64,000 nucleotides of DNA from Atherix ibis (Eukaryota > Arthropoda > Insecta > Diptera > Athericidae): assembly GCA_958298945.1 (NCBI GenBank), contig OY282605.1:28312811-28376810 (forward strand), in the 5' to 3' direction. Below the pieces are notes generated by a model. It did not search any database. It saw only the letters and a list, made by a program, of their open reading frames with translations, and was not told the DNA's origin. The translations under genes and the position numbers were made by a program. Positions 26,001-32,780 of this stretch are shown here, piece by piece (position 1 is the first letter of the stretch; each line of letters opens with the position of its first letter).

Positions 26001-29000
26001 TAAGTTCATGTTTTTATCTTTGCTTAGCAGATGATCTGTCAGTCCGCTGCAGCTATCGTAGTGCTTATTAATCATGCAGTTTGGTGCGGTTCTATGCTAT
26101 CGTCCAGTAGAAGAGGCGGCCATTGCGTCCATTTTGGGTTGTTGTTTAACCAATATAGGTGTTTATCCACAGTTTGTTCCTCCTCCCAAAAAGCTGGTAT
26201 TTATATTTCCATGTTTTTTATTGTTAGTGGCTAATTAAATTAAGGTAAAATTGAAAGTAAAAGAATTTTTTGAAAATTATCATAGGAAAATGGTGCAGTG
26301 GTATTCGAACTCAGGACTCCTTGGATGGGTCGTCAATTTGTATCCCACTGAGGCATGGTCCTACTGCGATTTCCAAAAAAAAAAAATTATGTACTATTCA
26401 TTCTATTGACTGTGCTACAAGGACGGCTGGCCAGTACCTTTACGTCAGAAAAATTCTCGGTCGATCGAAAATATTTCGGCTATAACTCAAAATGTGCGTG
26501 AAGACCATAACCTCTCAATTCCGCGGCTTTCACATGAACTGGGCACTTCTGCTACTTGAACTTAGAGAATATTTCGAAAGTTCAAGTAGCTGAAGTGCCC
26601 AGGCTCTACATCTAAACAAGGTTTAATTTACTCAAAAACTGAATACACAAGATCGTGAAAAGCGTTGGGCGTTCGCTGACTGAGCCCTTGAGCAGTAGGA
26701 AGTCGGCCTCAGATTTGTTGAAAAAATCATCGTCAGCGATGGAGTGCATTTTTTGATGAATGGCTATGTGGACAAGCAAAACTGTTCAATCTGGGATAAA
26801 AGGTAATCACAACTAATCTAGGAGTTTAATTTGTATACAGAAAAATTTATTGTCTGGTGTGGATTTTAGTCCGGTGACATCATCAGACCATACTGACTTC
26901 GCAATGAGGCTAGTCATCCAAAATTTTACTTCTCCGAAAACCAACCTCTAGCAAACAAAGCCGTAGTAAAGGCCAATTAAAAAACTATTTAAACGCTCTT
27001 ACTGAAAAATCTTTTACATTAAGTAATAGTATTCAAATATTATTGCTTCAAGTTATGGTTTCTTATAAAAGCTTTTATCAACAAAAATAGAAATGATAGC
27101 TTCTTTCTAAATAATCATAATTTATATAAAAAGGATATTTATCAAAATAGGAAAATTTATTATAATTTTAATTTAAATCAGTATAAAAACTTTTCATAGA
27201 AAAGCAAATTCTCAAAAAACTAACTTACCTCATATGAGCCGGATGTATCCAAAATATCTAATGTTAAACTAACGCCAGATATAGAAAAGTTTCCTTGATG
27301 CATCTCTTCAACAGTCCTTTTATATTTTGGTGAAAATTTATTATATAAAAATTGTGCTATAATTGATGTTTTCCCAACTTTAGCCGAACCCATAACGACT
27401 ATTTTGTGTCTGGCATTCGATGGTCCAATACTGTCATCAGCAACATGACGATTGACTCTAAAATGAAATTTTTTTTTCAATTAAAAATGAGGATTTACAA
27501 AATTCAAAACAATATCAAGAAAATTTATATAATATTAGTGACCGAATTTTTTAAATAGAAAAAAACATCATTTTTAAAAATACATGATTGCTTAATTCTA
27601 TAAAAAAAAAGTTTGAAAAATATTGTGAGTACAAATGGGAAATTCTGCATCCGTTTTCCAATAGTTGGCGCCAGTTGTAAATGCTGGTCCAAAATATAGG
27701 AGCAGAAATATCAACTCGTAAGCTTACGTATCTGTTCACAACTCTGCATCATTACATTTATGACTTTCTATCGGCGTTATATATTTTTTTGCGAGTAAGC
27801 GTTATTTGCGGAAAGTTTTGCTTTTTCCCTTGAATTCGAAAAAATGTGCTGCTGAGGTGCATCGAATGATTGTAGAAACTTATGGTGCGGCTTGTTTTAG
27901 TGAGAGAATATATCGTAAAAGTGCTGAATTCGACGTAGAAGGCAAAGAGCGTCCCGGGCTGAAGAAAAATTTTGAAGACGCAGAATTGGACGCTTTTTTG
28001 GATGAAGATCCATGTCAAACACAAAAAGAACTTACAGATTCATTGGGCGTGGCTCAATGAGCAATTTTCCATCGTTCAAAAGCCTTAGGAATGAACCAAA
28101 AGCAAGAAAATTGGTTGCCATATGACTTGAAGAACGTTTTTTCACGTGAGAACAGCTGCTTCAACAGCAACAAAGGAAGGGTTTCCTGCATCATATTGTG
28201 ACTGGCGATGAAAAATGTACCCATTATAATAATCCAAAGCGTAGAAAATCTCGTGAGAAGGGGGGGGGGGGGGTAGCCTAGCCACGGCTGTGCATCGAAG
28301 CTCGAAGCTCATGCTATGTATTCGGTAAAACCAGCTTGGCGTGGTATATTATGAGCTGCTTCAAGCGAGTGAAACCATCGCAATAGCTCGCTACCGAACA
28401 CAACTGATGCGTTTGAGCAATGGCCACAATAAGAGCAAACAAACGACAAAATGATTTTGTGGAACGACAACATTCGGCTAAATGTAGCTAAGGTGGTTAG
28501 AAACTACCTGAAAACATTGAAATAGGATGTCCTGCCCCACCGGCCATATTCTCCAGACACCACTACTACCTTTTCCGATCGATGACGCGTGGCCTAGCTG
28601 TGCAGCACTTCCGATCTTACGAAGAGGCCAAAAATTGGGTCGATTCGGAGGTCACCTCAACAGACGAGCATTTTTTGTTGGTGTTGTTGTTTTTAAGGTC
28701 CCTTAGACATGTGCCAGGGGCCACTTTATAGCGCCACGACCTCGGGGCCATTTGGCAACTTAATAGTACGTATGGAAAGTCGTCTGAAATAGACTGGTCT
28801 GTGGTTAGTAGTATACCATAGAATATTAAGAATTTTGCTATATTTTGTGGAGTAGGTTAGTATGTTGCTGAAGTTTAAATTAGGGGACTAAGGAATGGAT
28901 TTGTTGGATCCAGGAACTGTACATGGATTTGTTGGATCCAGGTATCCTGCTCGCGAAGTAATTCTTTTAAATGTAGCATTAATGTAGAATATGGATGATA

Positions 29001-31783
29001 GTGAAATGGGTGCCACAGGATTGGCATAAGGGACATTTGGTGTTGCCAACAAGGAAGTTATGAGTGAAAGCAGTATAATGTCCAATCCCGATTCTGATAA
29101 ACCCCCGCACACAGAATTTTGGTATGGACGTTGAATAGACTGGTTTTTTTGGGTTATCCAATGAGCTGACAAAAATGTGCCGCTGTTGGTCCAGTCATAG
29201 TGTGTGCGGATGTCTTATGGTGTTAGTTGCTATTCTGTTAGTAGGCGAGGCAGATTAGGAATGACTGTGATCACTGGTCGGAATAACTTGTCCGCACTTT
29301 CGTTGCCTACAATTCACGTATGTTCCGGTACCCATTGTAACTCGACACTCCTATTGCTACGTATGCTATGACAAATTGCGCTAAGTACTGGATCACTCGA
29401 TAGGCCACAAATGGCTTTAAGAGCGGCAAGGCTGTCGCTAAAATTAATAACGCTCCGTTGACTGGGAAAATTGGTCGAATATATTGACTGGGAATATTGG
29501 AATGTGAAGCTGCCCTGTGAGAGAAGATTCCACAACATAGTGCGCGGATGATGCAGCCGAAAAGTTCGACGACCGAAAAAGATGTAGTATCGGTGGCGTT
29601 CGTGAACAATAGTCGATGATCTTTTAATCCGTCCAACTGTTTAAGGAAAAGTTTCCTATATGTGGACGGATCAGCACAAGCCTTTTTAAATCTGACAAGA
29701 GAAGTAGACACTTTCAACTTTACTTCCAACCACGGTTTCCAATCTGGATGTGGAAGGGAAGTTTGAAAATCTAGTGGGAGAATGGAGGAATTGTGGGATA
29801 TTAATAAGGATAGCGATGATGAATTCCCCTTTGAACTATGGGAGCTGATAATGTTAATGATTAAAGTGAGGAGGGGGTAATTTGAAAGGCATAGCTTTTT
29901 GTAAATTAAATTTAGGCGAGCTTTTTGAAGAAAGACAGAAATAGGTTTTTGATCAGCTTCTATCAATATAGGCTCTACCGGAAAGGTCCAGATGACCGCT
30001 GCCTCAACTACATTTTTCACTGCTATTGGCACACTGACACATACTACCTAAATCAAAAAGTTCCCGGAACGATTAGAGTGTGGCGCTCCCATCGTTCCGA
30101 TTTGAGTTCTGTTTTTTTTTAGCGTCAAAGCTTGACATTTGCAAAAGTACATCTATCTCTGTGTGTGCTGGCGATTTTTTACAATTTTAGAAATGGATTT
30201 AAATTTGCAACAACGAACTTGTATTAAAGTTTTTTTTTTGCTTAAAAAACGAATTTAATGGTGCGCGAACATTGGAAATGTTGGAAAAGTGTTTCGGCAA
30301 TGATTCTCTAAAGAAAACGGTCGTTTACCAGTGGCACAAGTGGTTCAAAAGTAGTCGTGAGTCAATCGAAGATGATGAACGCAGTGGCAGACCATCGACA
30401 TCGAAAACCGACGAATACATTGATAAAATAAAAGAAATGTTGGCCAATAACCGCAAATTAACCATCAGAGAGATAGCGGAGGACTTGAACATTGCCTATG
30501 GATCCGTCCAAGACATTTTGGTTAATGATTTAGGTTTCCGTCGTGTAGCAGCAAAGTTGGTGCCAAAAGACCTCAATTTCATGCAAAAAAGAGACCGTGT
30601 TGACGTCGCAAATTACATGATTTGCGAGGCTGGATCCGATCCCACATTCATCAAAAGGATCATTACTGGAGACGAGATGTGGGTTTATGAGTACGACACG
30701 CAATCCAGACATCAGGCAAGTGAATGGCTTTCACCAAATGAGCCGAAACCAAAAAAAACACGTCATTTTCAAAAGAAGGCAATTCTCACGGAGTATTATT
30801 TGGGCGTTTTAAAGACGTTTGCGTGAAGCAATTCGCCGAAAGAGACCAGAATTATGGGCAGAAAACTCGTGGATTTTGCACCATGATAACGCACCGTCGC
30901 ACAGTGCCATCTGGTATTCGTAATTTTTTAACGAAAAATGCAACAAATACCATCCAACAACCACCGAATTCACTTGATTTGGCTCCCTGTGACTTCTTTC
31001 TGTTCAATCGAGTTAAAAAACCATTACGGGGAATTCGTTTCAACAGCCGAGAGGAAGTAATGGAAAAATCGCAGGAAGCACTGATGGACATACCGAAAAC
31101 CGAATATAAAAAATGTTTCGAGGATTGGATCAAGCGCTGGCATACATAAGTACGAGTATGTTAAAGTCGATGGGGATTACTTTGAAGGGGACAATATAGA
31201 TTTAGATGAATAAACTTATAATTTTAATTTTCTGAATAAATTTCGGTTTATTTTTTATTTTAGTTTTTTTCGACAAAGAATCCGTATACTGCCAGAAAAG
31301 TGGGGAAAATTTATTGTGGCTACCCATGGACAATATTTCGAAGAATGAATTCATGAGCATTTTTCCACAATAAGGCTTCAAATTTTGAAAAAATTACTGG
31401 TGCTTTTCCATTTGTACTACAAATATTTATACATAAAAAAAATTATTAATTCATAAGATTTTTCTACAATCATAAATTTATGATAATCTATGTACTTTTT
31501 TAATAACTTTTTTTTTTTGTTAATCTTTTTTCCATTTGAAAATATAAAAAAAATTTTCTGTATATACAAAATCTGCAAGTTAACTTTGATATTAAAATTT
31601 TTATTATATTTATTGCAATTTTGATTGACAATATTTAATCATTTATATCCATAAATATAAACGATAAAAATTTTGATAATAAAAAAATACTTACTTATCT
31701 CGTTTCTGTTTATCATCGGAGCTATCATCTTTCATAAAAGACGGCTGAAGACTAAAACGTCGTCTTAAATGTCTTCCCTTCAT
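4793..31783 (-). CDS. Ras-family small GTPase (Ras-dva/Dexras-like), 5 coding exons, 282 aa
   Basis: Exons 31695-31783, 27229-27457, 7867-8064, 5142-5234 and 4793-5032 join to 849 nt with matching phases. A basic 30-residue N-terminus (MKGRHLRRRF) precedes the G domain: G1 GSAKVGKT at 53-60; switch I with Thr78 in RTVEEMH; G3 DTSG at 100-103; G4 NKID at 159-162; G5 SAK at 194-196. A Ser/Pro/Gln-rich tail with a run of Arg ends in CVIS, a farnesylation-type CAAX box, so the mature protein is probably membrane-bound. The residue after DTSG is Ser, where classical Ras has catalytic Gln61, as in Dexras/Ras-dva relatives; intrinsic GTP hydrolysis may be unusual. Blocks LDILDTSGSY and FPAMRALSIS fit that branch. 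The exact orthologue is not assigned. The start is the only ATG in the first exon before MKGRH and lies close to a possible promoter; further 5' non-coding exons are possible. Confidence 0.93.
5142..5234 (-). CDS. GTPase exon 4 (EASAK)
   Basis: The acceptor is TTACAG, followed by VDCDTTESVV through FVEASAKDNENVTQ (residues 173-203). The donor is CAG|GCAAGT, a non-canonical GC donor with otherwise perfect consensus. No GT donor nearby preserves the frame. Confidence 0.93.
5652..6909 (-). mobile_element. mariner (mauritiana/Mos1-like), full length, inactivated
   Basis: A 1258-bp element between TA target duplications (5650-5651, 6910-6911). The ends match for over 25 bp (CCAGGTGTATAAGCTTAAAT). 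The minus-strand transposase starts at MPSFVSEKEHMREALF, keeps WVPHEL and AYSTHLAPSDFHLF and ends near GIHKLPERW. It is broken by a stop after QKILAE and by frameshifts. The second catalytic Asp is Asn (LLHNNAPSHTS). It sits in intron 3 of the GTPase gene, in the same orientation. Confidence 0.92.
6910..7866. other. Rest of GTPase intron 3, AT-rich, nothing recognised
   Basis: No transposase fragments, RNA genes or conserved peptides seen on either strand. The stretch 7250-7350 is less A/T-biased but encodes nothing I recognise. Confidence 0.5.
7867..8064 (-). CDS. GTPase exon 3 (NKID)
   Basis: The acceptor TTTTAG precedes TTTCCGGCGATG (FPAM); the donor is GTAAAT after LRE. Encodes residues 107-172 including FILVYDVTD and VVVGNKIDL. 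Intron 2 (8065-27228) is about 19 kb. Confidence 0.95.
8065..8988. other. Start of GTPase intron 2, nothing recognised
   Basis: Unique-looking AT-rich intron sequence between exon 3 and the mariner at 8989. No feature supported. Confidence 0.5.
8989..10282 (-). mobile_element. mariner element, apparently intact (1294 bp)
   Basis: Terminal inverted repeats of about 29 bp (core GGCTACTATATATATTTCTG) differ at one position, and TA duplications flank at 8987-8988 and 10283-10284. It contains one uninterrupted transposase frame (9055-10107). Near-identical ends plus an open frame suggest a recent insertion. It lies in intron 2 of the GTPase gene, in the gene's own orientation, and only 12 bp from the next mariner. 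Confidence 0.95.
9055..10107 (-). CDS. Mariner transposase, intact, 350 aa
   Basis: Cut-and-paste DNA transposase of the DD34D mariner family. An N-terminal paired-type helix-turn-helix region (about residues 1-110; FRRGLSRQECIDELKSLYG) binds the terminal repeats. The linker motif RWIPHNL is at 120-126, corresponding to mariner WVPHEL. The catalytic Asp residues are D160 (VTGDESWIY), D252 (VHHDNASSHTS) and D287 (YSPDLAPNDFFLFP), with 34 residues between the last two. The length is normal for mariner (about 345-355 aa), the start MELTREHFRAIIFHNF is the family start, and the end is DGEYFEKQ. No stop or frameshift and all key motifs are kept, so it may be functional. Subfamily not assigned with certainty. 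Confidence 0.96.
   Translation of the reverse strand: MELTREHFRAIIFHNFRRGLSRQECIDELKSLYGYEAPSYSTVKNWYNEFNRGRRSLKDEFREGRPKTAVVPENIDAVRELIMQDRHVTYREIEACLGISPTSIHSILHEHLAVKKVCSRWIPHNLTIAQKKARVDWCKEMLKKYDRGASKDVYKIVTGDESWIYAYEPETKQQSTVWVFQDESNPTKVVRGRSTSKQMVACFFGKTGHVATVPLVQRRTVNSEWYTTICLPEVFGEIRKTNKRSRIIVHHDNASSHTSAQTSAFLTGQNVELMGHPPYSPDLAPNDFFLFPHIKKKMRGQRFSSPEDAVEAFKNHVLEVSQSEWKKCFENWFERMQKCINLDGEYFEKQ
10295..11139 (-). mobile_element. Long-TIR mariner derivative with two 5' ends (deleted)
   Basis: About 200-bp inverted ends: CACGAGATCTATTC at left and its counterpart GAACAGACCTCG at right, each continuing through TCATGTCTCTCA and GACAAGTTCGGC. The minus-strand transposase core keeps KNKNWLLHHDNAPAQ and NKEYYLKVMRNL. 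The first 120 or so codons are missing, and the 3' part is replaced after the CDFSLF block by an inverted copy of the 5' end, including CCATTTTTTGGAATGGGC next to the original start codon. The copy at 16858-17643 has the same 3' junction. Confidence 0.85.
11560..11710. repeat. Dispersed repeat, copy 1
   Basis: Shares the block AAAATCATCAAAAATTAC and surrounding words (CAGGAYACATAA, TCCTGC) with 37601-37870 and 54510-54790. The copies are diverged. Identity and ends are not resolved. Confidence 0.4.
11720..12428 (+). mobile_element. PIF/Harbinger transposon relic
   Basis: Plus-strand frames, shifted relative to each other, read LWFLANTES, then YRQIADRFDVTESVLLSM (about 11992-12057), then GGVLLGDLAYGVSRYLV and GFGNLTEND (about 12075-12165). 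These match the HTH and nuclease blocks of Harbinger transposases, including the Asp of GDLAYG. The left end begins TTAGCTGTC, and the right end (GACAGCTATTA at 12418-12428) is its inverse. About 85 bp after the left end recurs inverted in the neighbouring copy at 12543-12919. Confidence 0.8.
12466..12540 (+). mobile_element. Mariner 5'-end fragment between two Harbinger copies
   Basis: TTTTCCAATAGATTG, AGTAAATGCTGGTCC and GAACAGAAAC match the 5' untranslated end of the mariner at 12921-14260 and of those at 24164 and 27628. No coding part is present. Confidence 0.75.
12543..12919 (-). mobile_element. Internally deleted Harbinger derivative, inverted to the first copy
   Basis: Its outer end (GGAACACAGCTAA at 12907-12919) leads through CAATTTACGGTAGG on the minus strand, identical to 11790-11815. 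Its inner end (12543 onward, GTGTGTTCCATTATG) mirrors 12290-12428 of the first copy over about 130 bp, including TTATATTTTACTTCTGT. The transposase core is gone. The two copies together form a large palindrome around the mariner fragment at 12466-12540. Confidence 0.75.
12921..14260 (+). mobile_element. mariner relic (AGTACAAATGG-end lineage)
   Basis: The left end is worn (ATGGGAAACC); the right end CCATTTGTAC is intact at 14251-14260. The plus-strand transposase begins MSKFEPNKHHLRGKF near 13117 and decays quickly. Later blocks are RIVTGDEK (about 13625), the linker to CLAWYIMSCF, DILPYPPHSSDIAPSDYYL (about 13955) and FFRHEIRMLPID (about 14110). Many stops and frameshifts. Inside is a 42-bp tandem duplication at 13513-13596. 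Confidence 0.85.
13513..13596. repeat. Two-copy 42-bp tandem duplication inside mariner relic
   Basis: GACGTCTAAAAGTTGAAGCC occurs at 13513 and again 42 bp later at 13555, each followed by GGGAGATGTATA. A partial earlier unit lies around 13485-13512. Confidence 0.8.
14261..15640. other. Intron 2 segment, AT-rich, nothing recognised
   Basis: No protein-like frame, RNA gene or terminal repeat found on either strand. Confidence 0.5.
15650..16448 (+). mobile_element. R1-type non-LTR retrotransposon, 3' end
   Basis: Plus-strand frame: SLYGCDIWADALKKETYR, an internal deletion, then ERKRIYKLRKDLRPEEAE, ETLNRW-stop-HQWNNETRGGW, RLIQNLRAWLDREYSDETYY, YLPGHGYMHKYLFQMGK, DDACHTFFQYKKW and MLTGRTNWERIAAFI-stop (16205). 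This is the region C-terminal to the reverse transcriptase of R1-clade LINEs. The Cys residues expected before DDAxHTFF are replaced by Tyr/Ser. A 3' untranslated region runs to an A-run at 16436-16448, the usual 3' tail. 5' truncated, as is normal for LINE copies. Confidence 0.88.
16449..16857. other. Intron 2 segment; short mariner-like scrap
   Basis: Mostly unrecognised. ATGGAATCCGTATGCTA near 16664 resembles the transposase tail (HGIRML) of the AGTACAAATGG-end mariners but is too short to be sure. Confidence 0.3.
16858..17643 (+). mobile_element. Long-TIR mariner derivative with two 5' ends (second copy)
   Basis: The plus-strand core reads EKQHRINISKELLDS, RVITGDESRVYSYDVETKA, VRQVRSNVKVLLTVFF, RTVNKEYYL and PDLAPCEFFLFPK, with several stops. 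After FLFPK the sequence switches to an inverted copy of the element's 5' end (CAGATTCTTTGATC ... GGAATGGGC), the same junction as at 10295-11139. The right end GAACAGATCTCG meets a TA at 17644-17645. The outer 40 or so bp of the left end are lost. Confidence 0.85.
17645..17870 (-). mobile_element. Mariner 5'-end fragment (AGTACAAATGG lineage)
   Basis: On the minus strand: AGAACAAATGGAATC, TTTCCCAATAGATGGCGCCA, AGTAAATGCTGGTCC, and the near-start peptide EPNKRH-like frame (GAGCCAAATAAGCGTC). It is fused to CATGAGTTTCGAGCC, which occurs in the middle of the same transposase family, so most of the gene is deleted. Confidence 0.7.
18040..18110 (-). mobile_element. Solo terminal repeat of the long-TIR mariner
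   Basis: GCAACCCGCGGAAATTCAAA, then TTCGCGATACTTTTTGAA and AGACCTCG, the terminal 60 or so bp of the family at 10295, 16858 and 41901. No other part of the element is present. Confidence 0.8.
18160..18700 (-). mobile_element. DD41D mariner-superfamily relic
   Basis: Minus-strand blocks: EAYFHLDGLVNGQNYCF (about 18430-18480), RVTVW fused to CYRDMIIQFSVPKFFK (about 18300), then in another frame DVDDIWFQQSGAICHTARKT (about 18220-18280) and LLHELF. The second catalytic Asp is Ser (QQS). The segment between VTVW and the RYRDMI block is deleted. Confidence 0.8.
18740..20557. other. Intron 2 segment, AT-rich, nothing firm
   Basis: No protein-like frame. AAATCAGGGCACACTCTTTA near 20415-20435 could be the end of a transposon, but no partner end was found. 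Confidence 0.45.
20558..20842. mobile_element. MITE with about 75-bp terminal inverted repeats
   Basis: 285 bp between TA duplications. The left end (CACAGTGTGTCCAAAATAT) and the inverse of the right end (CACGGTGTGTCCCAAAAATA) continue into shared AGCGCCATCTATTGAAAATT. No coding capacity. TA target and ends suggest mobilisation by a Tc1/mariner transposase. It abuts a mariner end at 20847. Confidence 0.88.
20847..21036 (+). mobile_element. Long-TIR mariner, single 5' end
   Basis: CGAGGTCTGTTAAAAAGTAT, TTATGCGGGTTACGTATATT, GACAAGTTCGGCC, TTTGCTTGCACGTGTTTTAG: the 5' terminal 190 bp of the family at 10295 and 16858. It stops before the transposase start. Confidence 0.85.
21126..22050 (-). mobile_element. 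DD41D relic (GGTTTGGTTTTC-end lineage)
   Basis: The left end GTTTGGTTTTCAAATA at 21151-21168 matches 46505 and the inverse of 61430-61445. Minus-strand protein pieces: MNNHRQNKNYHCTQKN fused directly to LVEMWFQQNGTTYHIARKTI, then ISRLELLSWP and a second deletion. The block GGIIGPYFFKDEAG that should separate the first two is absent. Confidence 0.75.
22051..22929. other. Intron 2 segment, nothing recognised
   Basis: AT-rich with no supported feature. 22600-22740 is less biased (GTACGTGTACGTGTTCATG) but without coding signal. Confidence 0.45.
22930..23205 (-). mobile_element. Helitron/Pif1-type helicase fragment
   Basis: The minus-strand frame reads FIPNLPFDF, two stops, LQSSVPLTFSITINKAQYQG, NDCFAPGQLHVTCPKVAHPL and KDYVVIKRLYTKNI. 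ITINKAQ(Y)QG and APGQLHVTCPKV correspond to superfamily-1 helicase motifs V (TINKAQGQ) and VI (HGQLYVACSRV) of Helitron/Pif1 helicases. Stops and lost residues show decay. Helitron termini were not found. A decayed host Pif1 gene copy is the alternative. Confidence 0.72.
23231..24126 (-). mobile_element. DD41D element, N-terminally deleted, ends intact
   Basis: The ends AGGGTTTTCCAAAAGA and AGGGTTTTCCAATAAGAG (inverse of right end) lie next to TA. A minus-strand frame with one stop covers about 23345-23940: PVNKQNCRIWCEENPQ, LTVWCGFWSGGIISPYFF, VIVNGERYRSMI, IWFQQDGAMCHTAHATTE, PPRSCDLTPLDYFL-stop-GYLKS, NIERDIHDI, ENWVNRIRSC. Forty-one residues separate the Asp of QQDG and the Asp of LTPLD. 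About 150 N-terminal codons are missing. Confidence 0.88.
24164..25333 (-). mobile_element. mariner (AGTACAAATGG-end lineage), full length, decayed
   Basis: The left end TACAAATGGAAAACC and the right end (inverse GAGTACAAATAGG) bound about 1.17 kb. The minus-strand transposase has FDVEGKEHPGPVKKFEDTD, ALLDEDPCQIKRKLADSLGV, MIQKQGNWVPYELK, SKLMLCSWWDQLGVIYYELL, NWVDSWIGS and RILPER, interrupted by several stops and by a deletion in the N-terminal HTH. Closest relatives in the window are 12921-14260 and 27628-31419. Confidence 0.9.
25713..26960 (+). mobile_element. DD41D relic with tRNA-like insertion
   Basis: The left end may be GGGTCTTTTCAATAGGT near 25714. Plus-strand frames: RSIENISAITQNVREDHNLS and PRLSHELGTSAT (about 26458-26565), TQDREKRWAFAD, VEKIIVSDGVHFLMNGYVDK, QNCSIWDKR and KFIVWCGF-stop-SGDIIRPY (to about 26915). 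The first catalytic block has lost its acidic partner (SDGVHF for SDEAHF). The third-Asp region is missing. 25950-26260 is unexplained. Confidence 0.7.
26285..26372 (-). repeat. Possible tRNA-derived (SINE-like) segment
   Basis: On the minus strand, an A-box-like ATGCCTCAGTGGGA and, about 40 nt on, a B-box-like GAGTTCGAATACC have RNA polymerase III spacing. Acceptor-stem pairing is absent, so it is not a working tRNA. It lies within the DD41D relic. Confidence 0.35.
27229..27457 (-). CDS. GTPase exon 2 (P-loop, switch I, DTSG)
   Basis: The acceptor TTTCATTTTAG lies directly upstream, and a GTAAGT donor follows GSYE. Encodes codons 30-106 with the P-loop GSAKVGKT and DILDTSGS. Intron 1 (27458-31694) carries the nested transposons. 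Confidence 0.95.
28260..28273. repeat. 14-G homopolymer
   Basis: An uninterrupted run of 14 G in a very AT-rich window, inside the mariner relic where the family has a short G-rich stretch. It could be slippage or an assembly or sequencing effect. Confidence 0.8.
28678..30040 (-). mobile_element. Jockey-like LINE fragment (RT C-terminus and RNase H)
   Basis: Minus-strand order: VPVES-like FPVEPILIEADQKPI and LQKARLNLIYKKLCLSNYP (about 29900-30010), KLKVSTSLVRFKKACADPST and YRKLFLKQLDGLKDHRLLFT (about 29600-29720), then in another frame FSDSLAALKAICG and ELQWVPEHT (about 29320-29440), VGNESADKL, and IGHYTAFTHNFL with CPLCQSCGTHFTIIHILH (about 28980-29090). This is the RT tail, RNase H and terminal Cys/His module of jockey-clade LINEs. 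The 3' end lies at 28678 inside the older mariner, with GTTGGTGTTGTTG at the junction. Frameshifted and 5' truncated. Confidence 0.85.
30043..31240 (+). mobile_element. mariner (second lineage in the nest), deleted
   Basis: The left end may be near CAAAAAGTTCCCGGAACG (30053). The transposase starts MDLNLQQRTCIKVFF at 30194, has a frameshift near 30250, then a 184-codon open stretch (30272-30826): WHKWFKSSRESIEDDERSGR, LTIREIAEDLNIAYGSVQ, RRVAAKLVPKDLNF, RIITGDEMWVYEYDTQ. After PKKTRHFQKK a deletion removes the core to LKTFA. The rest (30823-31149) has NSLDLAPCDFFLFNRV, LRGIRFNSREEVM and KKCFEDWIKRW. The right terminal repeat is not evident; it passes into the older mariner near 31260. Confidence 0.85.
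31695..31783 (-). CDS. GTPase exon 1 (start codon exon)
   Basis: Encodes residues 1-29 plus two bases of codon 30. Basic and Ser-rich (MKGRHLRRRF ... SSDDKQKRD), typical of an N-terminal extension ahead of the G domain. It ends at a GTAAGT donor (31694 downward). Confidence 0.85.
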
Positions 31784-31850
31784 ATTTTTAGCGGCCACAA
31801 TTTACAACAGCTTGTAACGAACCGTCCAGAACGAAAGATTTTGTACGTCG

Positions 31851-31858
31851 AATTTATA
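31851..31858 (-). promoter_or_regulatory. TATA-like element upstream of the GTPase start codon
   Basis: TATAAATT on the minus strand, about 75 nt before the ATG at 31783. The 27-60 nt that would form the 5' UTR hold no upstream ATG. Plausible core promoter, but TATA-like words are frequent in this AT-rich sequence. Confidence 0.3.
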
Positions 31859-31863
31859 AGGGA

Positions 31864-32780
31864 AAGTTGCGTCTTCTGTACAACACTAATCCCTCTGTGT
31901 GTTCACAGTTCTTATATTGTCTTATATCCTTGGATAGCGTAAATTAATAATAATAAGATTACCAAGCCTTGAATAATCTGAAAAAATAGGAAAAAAAAAC
32001 CAAAGATAAGGAAAATAAGTGTCAGAAATTTCTTTTTACTAAATGAAAAATTGACAATTCCATGTGGACGTGTTCTGGTTGTAATTGTTTTTAAATAAAA
32101 TTCAATAAAAAGTTGTCATACGTTCATTATGGGAGTTTGCTAAATTGACGAAGAATGAATATTATTTATATTCACTTCCTTAAACAATAAACAAATTACC
32201 ATTATCGTCCTTGAAAGTATGAAAATTTAATGATTACACATAAGCGAAAATTACTCTTTTCCCCAATCGAAAGGGTTTCTTTTTCACAACTCCTCTTGAA
32301 TATGTCTAGATTCATACATTATTAAAATAGAATTTGATTCATCCTTAATTAACAACATCTGTTCTGTTGGTGAAATTATAAAATATGAATACAGGAAAAA
32401 ATTCAAAATAAAGAAAACATTTACAAAACAGAATATTTACCAAAAGTTTATACGAACGGAACGCTATCGTATGTCTTTGGAGTGAAAAGCATAAATAGTG
32501 GGGAGCTCTGCCTTAAAAAAGTATCCTTGAAAATGGAATTAAATTTTACTCGTACTTTATTCAATCATAAATCATGTAATTTCGTAGCATATAAATTATT
32601 TCGAGACAGAATCTCTTCGCCAACTATGTGAGTACAGACTCGTATGGATATTTTGAGTGTAAATTTTGCAATTCAGCATTATTTTCGAGCCACAAAAAAA
32701 AAACGAATTTAAACAAAACTTCTTGTCATCGTCACTCAAGATAATTACTTGTTTACGTCAGTTTTACGCGAACGCATTAT
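31864..32780. other. Upstream flank of GTPase gene, nothing firm
   Basis: AT-rich with no protein-like frame. Regulatory sequence or non-coding first exons could be here but cannot be shown from sequence alone. Confidence 0.4.

Larger units (their letters stand above)
27628..31419 (+). mobile_element. mariner relic split by later insertions (outer layer of nest)
   Basis: The ends GTACAAATGGGAAA (27629) and CCATTTGTAC (31410-31419) belong to the same lineage as 12921 and 24164. The left part (27628-28677) encodes LRKVLLFPLNSKKCAAEVHR, FDVEGKERPGLKKNFEDAE, FLDEDPCQTQKELTDSLGV and QLGVVYYELLQ up to DEHFF. The right part resumes near 31266 with FFRQRIRILPEKWGKF and THGQYFE. Joining 28677 to 31266 restores the transposase tail order, so the intervening 2.6 kb is inserted material. 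It lies in GTPase intron 1, in the opposite orientation. Confidence 0.85.

Noticed and set aside
26285..26372. A working tRNA gene
   Set aside because: A- and B-box-like words are present but the acceptor and anticodon arms do not pair; listed only as a possible SINE-like remnant.
29307..30032. 241-codon minus-strand ORF as a host gene
   Set aside because: Its start matches a jockey-type RT C-terminus, but the RNase H motifs are in another frame; it is a frameshifted LINE fragment.
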